From VRUE01 sp963762205 (lineage in GTDB: Bacteria; Actinomycetota; Thermoleophilia; Solirubrobacterales; 70-9), in assembly GCA_963762205.1 (NCBI GenBank), contig CAVXJZ010000003.1:1-64000 (forward strand): a DNA stretch of 64,000 nucleotides, given 5' to 3'. Below are positions 35,114 to 42,917 of this stretch, piece after piece; position 1 is the stretch's first letter, and each line of letters begins with the position of its first letter. The translations under genes were made by a program, and so were the position numbers. The notes beneath the pieces were generated by a model, which worked only from the letters and a program-made list of their open reading frames with translations, was not told the origin of the DNA and searched no databases.

Positions 35114-35171
35114 CTCTCTGAATCCTCCCGTTTCGTTCAAAGTCCCTACTTCCCAAACACGCCGACCGGCG

Positions 35172-35195
35172 CTAGGCTGCGGTCCCGCAGTCTAG
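35172..35195. promoter_or_regulatory. Near-perfect inverted repeat upstream of the small secreted cassette
   Basis: CTAGGCTGCGG and CCGCAGTCTAG pair at 10 of 11 positions around a 2-base centre. It lies 59 bases upstream of the ATG at 35113, a position suited to an operator or a leader hairpin. Confidence 0.4.
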
Positions 35196-35276
35196 GCAAG
35201 TCAGCCCGCCGTTGCAGCACATTCCGTGGGGCAAACAACCCGCCTGCCAGCCGTGAACTCTAACAGCGCCTTCAAG

Positions 35277-35311
35277 GTCGCAGATGAGCGGTCTGTTAAC
35301 AGCGCTGCGAC
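35277..35311. terminator. Stem-loop after the second giant A-B block
   Basis: GTCGCAG and CTGCGAC form a 7-bp stem around a loop holding the perfect palindrome CTGTTAACAG (35293-35302). It starts 12 bases after the stop of the last type B gene (minus strand). No U-run, so termination is plausible but not certain. Confidence 0.4.
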
Positions 35312-35322
35312 TCCGGAGTGGC

Positions 35323-38091
35323 CTAGCGGCGCCTATGCCGCCGGGCCCGCTTGCTCTTCCCCTTGCCGCACTTGGTCTTGACCTTGATCCGCTGGGTGCG
35401 ACTCTTGCCGTTCTGCCCGTCGTAGTCGATCGCGACGGCGGGCCTGTGCTTGCAGATGTCCCGCGTGTTGATCAGGTAGCCCCTCTTGCCACCGAAGACG
35501 TTGAGGCGGAAGTGGCCGATCGGCGCGTCGGGCACGACCGGCACGCTCGTCTTCAGCTTGCCGCCGCCGACGGTCTTCGTGTCGGCCCTCGGCAACAGGT
35601 TGACCTGGCCGTTGAGGATGAACGCCAGCCGTGGCAGGCCGCCCGAGCCCGAAACCGCGTAGACGGGGCCCGCCAGGCGCTTGTCGAGCAGCGGGGTCTG
35701 CGTCCAGGCCTTGCCGATCGGGGTACGGCCCGCGCACTGTTTCTCGGCCAGCTCTTTCTCGGAGCAGATGTTGCCGAGGTGGCGCTGGTCGATCTCGAAG
35801 GCCTTCGAGAGCGTCACCGAGAGTGACTTGATGTTGGCGTCGTTGTGGCGGGTCCAGAGGTCGAGCCGCAGGGCCGGGTTGCTCGCCCGGTTGGTCGCCT
35901 TGCGGTTACCGACCTGGCGGATCGCCATCTTCGGCTTGAAGCCCAGGTTGAAGCAGTTGACCGCCTGGAAGTAGCTCGCGAAGTCGGCCACCGTGCCCTG
36001 GTCGCCGATCCCCTGGCTGGCGACCGAGTAGGGCGAGCAGTTGGTCGGGTTGATCGTGAAGTTGGGCCTGTCGATGTTGACCTGGATCGAGCGCATCCGG
36101 ATCGGGATGCCGCCGATGATCGCCGGCACCGTGTCGGAGGCGGCGAAGACCTGGGCGGTCTGCGGGTCGACGTGCAGGGCGACCCGCACGACGACGACGC
36201 CGTAGTCATAGGGACCGGCGAGAGCCGGCGTCACTGCCACCACTGAGAGCGGCGCACCCTTGAACGGGCCGGCCAGGTACATCTTGCCGACCGCGTGGAA
36301 GGGGTGTTCTCCCGGGCCGGCGGCGACGTTGGTCGTGCCGACTGAGGTCGAGGCCGGGCAGCTGGGAGCGATCTGCTCCAGGCGACCCTGGCTCTGGGCT
36401 GCCGCGGCGATCTGGCCCTCCGGGCAGTAGCTGATGCCCCGCAGGTTGCCGGTGAAGCCCGGTGGCAGCCTGAAGTTGAGGTCGCCCAGGAACTGGTCGC
36501 CGTCATCGCGATCCAGTTTCAGCGAGAAATTGCTGTAGTTGCCCGCCAGCGGATTGGTCGTGCCGGCGACCAGGCGCGGGCCGAACGGCCGCACCTGACC
36601 GGGGCAGGCCTTGCCCTTCGGGCCCGCGGTGATGGCCACGAACGGCGACGAGTGCTGCGCCGCGAGGGTGCCGTTCCACGGCACCAGGTCGGAATCCGCA
36701 CGGTAGAGCGTGCACTGTTCCGGAGTGGCGATCAGGCCGCGGTCACCCGCGAACAGGTGCAGCGAGAAGGTTTCGAACGGCACCTGCGGCAGATCGGTCA
36801 TCGTCACCGTCAGCTGGCCGGTCGTCGGATCGGGATGGACGTTAGCGACGAGCTTCGCGTGGATCCCGAAGCCGTTGAACACCATGAACAACCTGTACTG
36901 GTTGCCCGGTAGCGGCTGGCCGATGTAGAGCGAGCCGTCGAGGGACGCGTCGAGGGCCGGTGTGCGCACCTGGACCGTCCCGATTTTTGCGTTGTCCGGA
37001 CAGTTGCCGGCGGTGTTTTGGCCGAAGCCGGCCTGGACGTCACTGCACGAGGTCTGGCCGTCGGCAGCATCCGGGTTGACGGACAGGCCGGACGGCAACG
37101 TCAGAGTCGCCGAGCGCAGGTTCGACGGAGTCGGCGCCTCGCCCTCGAGGAACTGCCGGGCGCGGAGTTCGATGTCCATGCCCGAGGGGGCATCGGCTTC
37201 GCCGGTCGTCAGCCCGAGATTGAACACCGGATCGAAGCGCTGGTTTTCGCAGCCGATGATTTCCGGGTAGCTGTCGACGTAGTGGGTGGTGTGCGTCGGG
37301 TCCTGATAGCTGACCGCGTCGACGCTGACCGGAATCGGGGCACCGGAGCAGAGGCTGGGGTTGTCGGTGAACGGCTCCGGCAGTTTTCCCGCCTGCGGGT
37401 ACGGCGAGGCGATGCATTCCGTCGTGCCGACGCCCGCGCAGCCCGGCGGTTCGCCCGGTTCACCGGGGTGGAAGCGGTCGATGTCGTGTTCCGGATCGGC
37501 CGGGAAGCCCCAGATCGTGAAGTTCGCCGACGAGAGCGCGACCGTCTGGGAGATGGCGTGCGCCTTCATCTGCAGGCCGTAATCCGAGCCGCTGCGGACT
37601 GCGATCGGGATCCCGATCGGGATGTTGACGGTCGGCGCGACGAACGCCAGGCGGGCGGTTTCGTCTTCGTCGATCGTCCTCATGTTGTAGACCGGCGCCG
37701 CGCCCAGGACCGTGTTGGGAACGCCTTTGTAGGTGGAGAAGAGGATGACGGTCCCGGCCTGCGAGCCGGGCTGGCACCCGTTGAGGGCGAAGTCCGCCGC
37801 CTCGCATTTGTAGATCGCGCCGGGGTTGCCGAAGACGCCCGTCGGGAGGTTGAATGTGAGGTCCCTCACGACCTCTGGTTCCGCGGCGTTTTCGAGCTGC
37901 ATCCGCACGTTCAGGTCAGGATGGCCGCCCGCCTGCTGGGACGAGCTGTTGACCGAGTATTCGAAGAATTCGGGGCTCGCAGATGCGGGTCCCGCCAGCA
38001 CGGCGCCGATCGCAATGGCCGCGATCGCGCTGACCGCCAATCTGCTCGCGCGGCGGCGGCCGGTGGCCTTGTCGATCCTCTCCGTGCTCAT
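35323..38091 (-). CDS. Secreted type B protein (four-unit Cys-repeat family)
   Basis: 922 aa from ATG 38091, chosen because GAGGAG is nine bases upstream; a GTG at 38130 overlapping the A gene stop is the alternative. The signal peptide ends near GPASA (about residue 39). AGGHPDLNVRMQ follows. Core motifs include CQPGSQAGTVILF, CPDNAKIGTVQVRTPAL, CPASTSVGTTNVAAG and CAGRTPIGKAWTQTPLL, with strands LYIGQPLPGN, KMYLAGPFKGAP and PVYAVSGSGG. TINPTNCSP marks the third unit. The end is Cys-GKGKSKRARRHRRR, a polybasic tail. Last gene of the second giant block, followed by a stem-loop. Confidence 0.85.
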   Translation of the reverse strand: MSTERIDKATGRRRASRLAVSAIAAIAIGAVLAGPASASPEFFEYSVNSSSQQAGGHPDLNVRMQLENAAEPEVVRDLTFNLPTGVFGNPGAIYKCEAADFALNGCQPGSQAGTVILFSTYKGVPNTVLGAAPVYNMRTIDEDETARLAFVAPTVNIPIGIPIAVRSGSDYGLQMKAHAISQTVALSSANFTIWGFPADPEHDIDRFHPGEPGEPPGCAGVGTTECIASPYPQAGKLPEPFTDNPSLCSGAPIPVSVDAVSYQDPTHTTHYVDSYPEIIGCENQRFDPVFNLGLTTGEADAPSGMDIELRARQFLEGEAPTPSNLRSATLTLPSGLSVNPDAADGQTSCSDVQAGFGQNTAGNCPDNAKIGTVQVRTPALDASLDGSLYIGQPLPGNQYRLFMVFNGFGIHAKLVANVHPDPTTGQLTVTMTDLPQVPFETFSLHLFAGDRGLIATPEQCTLYRADSDLVPWNGTLAAQHSSPFVAITAGPKGKACPGQVRPFGPRLVAGTTNPLAGNYSNFSLKLDRDDGDQFLGDLNFRLPPGFTGNLRGISYCPEGQIAAAAQSQGRLEQIAPSCPASTSVGTTNVAAGPGEHPFHAVGKMYLAGPFKGAPLSVVAVTPALAGPYDYGVVVVRVALHVDPQTAQVFAASDTVPAIIGGIPIRMRSIQVNIDRPNFTINPTNCSPYSVASQGIGDQGTVADFASYFQAVNCFNLGFKPKMAIRQVGNRKATNRASNPALRLDLWTRHNDANIKSLSVTLSKAFEIDQRHLGNICSEKELAEKQCAGRTPIGKAWTQTPLLDKRLAGPVYAVSGSGGLPRLAFILNGQVNLLPRADTKTVGGGKLKTSVPVVPDAPIGHFRLNVFGGKRGYLINTRDICKHRPAVAIDYDGQNGKSRTQRIKVKTKCGKGKSKRARRHRRR

Positions 38092-38316
38092 CGTCATCGT
38101 CTCCTCGCTGATCGATCTCGGGCCCCTCACTTGTTGCCCCCCCTGCTCGAGCGGCTACACGCCTTGGCCTTCCTGCTCAGCTTGCTCGCCTGCTTGGCGG
38201 CCCGCCGGGCGCGCTTGTTCAGCTTGTGCTTCTGCTGCGCGGAGGAGGCCTGCTCCGCCTTGCGGCGCAGCTGCTTGGCGCGGTTGCTGTTCTTCTTCGC
38301 CTTGCGACGCAGCGCC
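38085..38316. repeat. 232-bp direct repeat, copy 1
   Basis: Matches 45746-45977 with only two mismatches (38120 and 38136). It covers the last 63 or so codons of a type A gene, the stop, and the ribosome site and start of the following type B gene. Flanking coding sequence of the two A genes is much less similar. Confidence 0.92.
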
Positions 38317-41300
38317 TTGCAGCGATCGTCCCCTTCGCCGACCTGGCGCTGGACGCCTTCGCCGGTCGCGGTGTTGATCCCTGGCGGGCCCGGCTGCTCC
38401 GTACCCGCTCCGTGGCACTCGTCCGAGGCCGCGCACGGTTTCTGGAGGTTTTCGACCACGAATCCGCCGACCTCGCGAGCGTCGTAGACCTTGATCGCGT
38501 TTCCGTTGCCGTCCAAGCGGGAGAGGATGTCCCGCGTGAAGAAGAAGGCGTCCTTGCCGTCGGCGCTGACCGAGAGCAGGGCGGAGTCGTCCGGACCCAG
38601 CCCAGGCGAGATCAGTTCCGTTCTGCCGCTTGACCACTCGTAGGCGTCAGACCTTCCATTGGTGTCACGGAGTGCGTAGGACTCACGCGTGGTGAAGAAG
38701 ACCCGGCCGTCGTTGGTGAGGTTCAGGCCATAGGGGGTCAGCTTCACGTCGCTCTGACCGGGCTGATTCGTCGGTGCGCAAGAGACGCACGAGACCGCAT
38801 CGGAGTCCAGGTCGTAGCGATAAATCTGGTAGTGGCCGAGGTTCGCGTACCCGGTCAGCGGCACCACCGTGCTGAAGACCGCGTAGCGACCGTCAGGTGT
38901 CACCTGGAAATCGTCGTTGCGGTGCGTACCCGGGGTGTTTAGACCATGTGTGATGGCCGGGTTGTCGATCGGCAGGTACGGTTCGACTTCGACGCCGAAC
39001 TCGAGGACGCTCGATCCGTTGGTGGCGTACGTGTGACCCGTTTCGGAGTTGACCGCGACACCGCGCGAGTTCGTCCCCAGGTTTTCGGAGCTGCCGAACG
39101 TCTGGACTGTGTTCCCGGCGGTGTCGTAGACCGAGATCTGGTTCCGTTCGTCCACGTAGAGCTCATCCGTTTCGGGATCGGTCATCAGGCCGCTGGAAAC
39201 GGACGCGACGCTGACACCGGCTTTGCTCGGGGCCGCGACTTCGAAGTCCGAAGCAGCGAATTTTTTGGTCGGGCCGTTGGCCCACTGCGAGGCGTAGACG
39301 TTGCCCGCGGTGTCGGCCGCGACCTGACAGGGGCTCATTCCCTGCGTGTGGAGGCTGGTCACGCTGTAGTTCCCGGCCGTGACCGGCGTAACGCCCGAGG
39401 TCGGTTCGAGCTGCCAGATGCCGCCGTAGCTGTAGTCGCCGACGTAGAGGGCGCCGCTGGACTGGTCGACCGCGACCCCGCACTGGTAGCTGAAGCCGCC
39501 GATCGTTCCCAGTTCTTCGCCGTTACCGGCAAAGAGCTTGACGCTGCCCCCGGTGCTGGTCACGTAGAAGGACCCGTCGAAGAAGCCGCCGGAGTTGTCG
39601 AAGGCCACCTGGGCTTCCGCGGTCCCGCCGAAGATGGTGACGGGGACCTTGTTGGTGCCCGCGCCGGGGCCTGCGGTGAATTCTTTCGGGTTACCTTCGG
39701 AGTCGAAGCGACGGACGCCCCTCGGGTTGCTCCGCTCGACCACGTAGACGTCACCCGTGGCCTGGTCGACGGCCAGCGACTCCGGGTTGCCCAGGGCGGT
39801 GGCGAAGCTGCCGTTGACTACCGGGTGTTTGGGCGGCGCCGGCCCGGCCTTGACCAGGCTCGAGTCAAGGAGGGCGACGAACCGCGGCGCCTGTCCCGGC
39901 TTCGCGGCGTAGAGGTTCGCCTCTTTCAGGGTCGGCTGGTTCTGCGGTTCACCCGCGTTTTCGCTCCCGTCGAGCAGCTCCGGGCTGACGAAGTAGACGG
40001 TCCCGTCGACCTCCGCGACTCCGCTGCCGGCTGCGATCGCGACCACGCTGCAGTCGGGCCCGCCGGAGAGGACGTTCCAGTCGGCGACCGGTTCGCACGC
40101 GTCGGTGTTCCCCGTCCCGCCGCTGCCGGTCGAGACCCTGGTCAGGGTCATCGCGCCTTTGGTGTCGAGGAGCGCACGGAAGAGGTCGGTGCTCGTGTCG
40201 GTGTCCTGATTACTCACAGTGGCGAGCGGGTCTTTGGTCGTGAAGAAGACCTGCTGCCCATCCGAGGTCATGCCGTTGAACACAACGCCGGAGCTGGCAC
40301 CGGGGGTGAGGTCGTAGGAACCGGGGTTGCTACCGACGTGCATGTAGAGGTGGTAGAGGGTGTTGCCTTCCGAGTCTTCACCGACCTTTTTGCCGATCAG
40401 TACGCGGCTGCCGTCGGAGGAGACGTCGAGCTCGGCGATCCCCGCTCCGGTCATCGTCGAGCCGTTCGGCATCGTCGAGACGACGTGGGTCACCCCCGTC
40501 TGCAGGTCACGCTCGTAGATCGAGACGCTGCCTTCGTTGCCGGCGGTCTCAAATTTCTTGTCGGCGCCGAAGAGGAAGCTGGAGCCGTCGGCGGAGAAGC
40601 GCTTGCGCACCTCGCCGACCGGATCTGCGGCGGGGTTCAGCGAGCCGGCCATCCCCTTCTCGAGGTTGCCGCTCGAGCGTCGGAGCGGCACGTTGGTCGA
40701 GCCGTCTTCGAAGCATGGATCGCAGATGTCTTCGCCACCGAAGGCGAACTGCTCCATGGCGCTGTCGGCTTCCAGCAGCGGCGAGCCGAACATGCCCGTG
40801 TCCTCCATGCCGCCCGACGGCAGGCCGACGTAGCTGGTCGTCCAGCCGTTCGAGCCGCGCACGGCGACGTAGGGATCACGCCCCAGGTTCGTCGGGTCGC
40901 CCAGGGCGCCCGGAACGATCGCCGAGTCGAGCGAGTAGAGCAGCTTGCCGCTCGCGTCCGGGTGCGCCAGCAGCGGTACCTGTCCGGGAACCGTGCTGGA
41001 GACGACGTCGTTTCCGCCGCTGTAGTCCGTCGACGCGAGCTCGTAGGCGCGACAGTCCAGGAGGTTGGCGGAGCCGGTCTGCTGCCTGGCGAGCTGGTTC
41101 GGGCAGTTGGGTTCCGGTTCCTGGACGTAGGTGACGATTTCCTGGTCGGCGCTGGTCGCGGAGCCCTGTTCGTTGGTGGCGACCAGGCGGAAGTGGTACG
41201 AGGACCCCGTTTCGAGCCCGGTGATCAGCTCCTGGAGCTGGAACGGCACGGTCAGCGATTCGGCGAGTTCTTCCCCGTTGGTTTTAGCAGTGCGGAGTCG

Positions 41301-42851
41301 CTTTTCGGCCGTCTGGAATCCGTATTCGTTGGTCGGGCCGTACTCCCAGTGGTAGGAGGTTCGGCCGCCGTTCGGATTGACCGTACCGTTGACCCGGAAG
41401 CCGTCGGTGTTGACACCGTCGGCGAAGACGTCTTCGAAGATCGGCGGCGCCTGGGCGGTGAAGGATTCAGGCCCACCGTCGGAGACGACTTCGTTCGCGT
41501 TGGCCGCGAACAGCTTGGCCCAGTACTTATTGCCCTTCACGAGCCCGGCGATGTCCGCGGACACGTCGATATTGCTCGAGCCGCCCAGTTCCAGGCCCTC
41601 TTTGCAGGGAATGATGCTGCCGAGGCTCTGGCTTTCGCCGTATTCGAAGTAGCAGTAGATCGTTTCGACGCCGTCCGGGTTGAGCACACCGTGAAGGGTG
41701 GCCTCGGTCGGGTCTTCGGGCTGCGTTGCCTGTCCGGTGTCCGTGTCCGGCACGGTGGAGGCCGGGCCGCGGACGAATTTCTCGACGTGCCGCGCTTCAC
41801 CCGGGTATTCGCGGTTGTTGGTCACGTACACATCGTGGGTGGCCGGATCCACGGCCACGCCGCCGGGGCTGACGAGGCCTTCGTAGCCGCCTTCCGCTTC
41901 CCCGAACCGGCTCAGCAGGCCGCCCTCGGAGTCGTAGACCGAGATGCGGTGCACGCCGCTGTTTCGTTCGTTGACGAACACCTCGTCGTTGGCCGTATCG
42001 ACCCCCATGTGCAGGGCGGTGTTGAACTGGTTCGTCACGGTCTGCCCGCAGCAACTGCCGTTCAGCCGGTAGCGCAGTTCTTTGTCCGGCATGCCGACGT
42101 TATTGGCGACCGGTTCCGGTGGCTCTTTGATCGCTTCGTTGCCGGCGTTGAAGCCGCCGCCCGCCCAGAGGCCGTAGAAGTTCCTCCCGGTGTCGATCTT
42201 CATGCCACAGAGCTCGGGCTCGCTGAACGTGACCTCGGAGAGGAAAGTTTTCTGCACCGAGAAGTCGACCAGGCTGCGTTCCTGCAGCAGGCTCGTGCCG
42301 TTGCCGTCGGTGAAGGTGAAGAGTTCACCGCTCGGGCCCGCGGCGACGCCGCAGCCGCCGAACAGGGTTATTCCCGGCAGCCCGTTGTTTTCGTTGTCGA
42401 AGGCCGGCGAGATCGGCAGGCCGTCGGGGTGGTAGCCGTAGAACGCCTGGGTGCCGAAGCCGACCCCGGTGATGTAGAGGTTGCCGGCGCTGGCCGCGGA
42501 GGACCGGTCGACCGAGATCTCGTTGCCTCCGAGCGACTGGCCGAGATCGATGTAGTCCTGGCCGGCGCCGTTGTTGAGGGCGCTGAATTTCTTCGGCGCG
42601 CCGGCCTTGCTGAACTTGCCGATCGCGGTGGGCGTCGTGGGAAGCCCCACGTAGAGCGATTCGGTGGCCGGCTCGTACTCGATGCCGCCCAGACTGCCTT
42701 TGAACTGGCCTTTCGAGGAGCCGGCACCGTCGAAGTATTCGCCGGAGTATTCGTACTGGTACACGGTCTTCGCCCCGGCGGAGCCGGCCATGACGAGGAA
42801 GCACGCGGCGACGGATGCCGCGATTCCGATAAGGACCCGGGTCAACCTCAC
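38127..42851 (-). CDS. Giant type A surface protein with nested propellers and Cys-bracketed basic tail
   Basis: 1574 aa from GTG 42851, which has GGGAGG four to five bases upstream and a signal peptide directly after (RVLIGIAASVAACFLVMAGS). ATGs at 42884 and 42914 are alternatives. N-terminal NHL-type repeats, two FN3-like domains (TSYHWEYGPTNEYGF; LETGSSYHFRLVATN), then ANLLDCRAYELAS and PD40 repeats (DVSSDGSRVLIGKK). A second NHL set (SLAVDQATGDVYVVERSN, GVAVDQSSGALYVGDYSY) interrupts the PD40 region, which resumes with VTPDGRYAVFSTVVP. The end has a PCAASDECHG motif, then Cys-x53-Cys filled with Lys/Arg/Ala. The tail DNA is almost identical to that of the gene at 45788-49999. Probably cell-wall-associated. 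Confidence 0.85.
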   Translation of the reverse strand: MRLTRVLIGIAASVAACFLVMAGSAGAKTVYQYEYSGEYFDGAGSSKGQFKGSLGGIEYEPATESLYVGLPTTPTAIGKFSKAGAPKKFSALNNGAGQDYIDLGQSLGGNEISVDRSSAASAGNLYITGVGFGTQAFYGYHPDGLPISPAFDNENNGLPGITLFGGCGVAAGPSGELFTFTDGNGTSLLQERSLVDFSVQKTFLSEVTFSEPELCGMKIDTGRNFYGLWAGGGFNAGNEAIKEPPEPVANNVGMPDKELRYRLNGSCCGQTVTNQFNTALHMGVDTANDEVFVNERNSGVHRISVYDSEGGLLSRFGEAEGGYEGLVSPGGVAVDPATHDVYVTNNREYPGEARHVEKFVRGPASTVPDTDTGQATQPEDPTEATLHGVLNPDGVETIYCYFEYGESQSLGSIIPCKEGLELGGSSNIDVSADIAGLVKGNKYWAKLFAANANEVVSDGGPESFTAQAPPIFEDVFADGVNTDGFRVNGTVNPNGGRTSYHWEYGPTNEYGFQTAEKRLRTAKTNGEELAESLTVPFQLQELITGLETGSSYHFRLVATNEQGSATSADQEIVTYVQEPEPNCPNQLARQQTGSANLLDCRAYELASTDYSGGNDVVSSTVPGQVPLLAHPDASGKLLYSLDSAIVPGALGDPTNLGRDPYVAVRGSNGWTTSYVGLPSGGMEDTGMFGSPLLEADSAMEQFAFGGEDICDPCFEDGSTNVPLRRSSGNLEKGMAGSLNPAADPVGEVRKRFSADGSSFLFGADKKFETAGNEGSVSIYERDLQTGVTHVVSTMPNGSTMTGAGIAELDVSSDGSRVLIGKKVGEDSEGNTLYHLYMHVGSNPGSYDLTPGASSGVVFNGMTSDGQQVFFTTKDPLATVSNQDTDTSTDLFRALLDTKGAMTLTRVSTGSGGTGNTDACEPVADWNVLSGGPDCSVVAIAAGSGVAEVDGTVYFVSPELLDGSENAGEPQNQPTLKEANLYAAKPGQAPRFVALLDSSLVKAGPAPPKHPVVNGSFATALGNPESLAVDQATGDVYVVERSNPRGVRRFDSEGNPKEFTAGPGAGTNKVPVTIFGGTAEAQVAFDNSGGFFDGSFYVTSTGGSVKLFAGNGEELGTIGGFSYQCGVAVDQSSGALYVGDYSYGGIWQLEPTSGVTPVTAGNYSVTSLHTQGMSPCQVAADTAGNVYASQWANGPTKKFAASDFEVAAPSKAGVSVASVSSGLMTDPETDELYVDERNQISVYDTAGNTVQTFGSSENLGTNSRGVAVNSETGHTYATNGSSVLEFGVEVEPYLPIDNPAITHGLNTPGTHRNDDFQVTPDGRYAVFSTVVPLTGYANLGHYQIYRYDLDSDAVSCVSCAPTNQPGQSDVKLTPYGLNLTNDGRVFFTTRESYALRDTNGRSDAYEWSSGRTELISPGLGPDDSALLSVSADGKDAFFFTRDILSRLDGNGNAIKVYDAREVGGFVVENLQKPCAASDECHGAGTEQPGPPGINTATGEGVQRQVGEGDDRCKALRRKAKKNSNRAKQLRRKAEQASSAQQKHKLNKRARRAAKQASKLSRKAKACSRSSRGGNK

Positions 42852-42917
42852 TGTCCCTCCCCCCTGCTTGCTGTTGTCAGTCATGGTTCTCTTCTCTCTC
42901 CTCATCGTCCCCATGGC

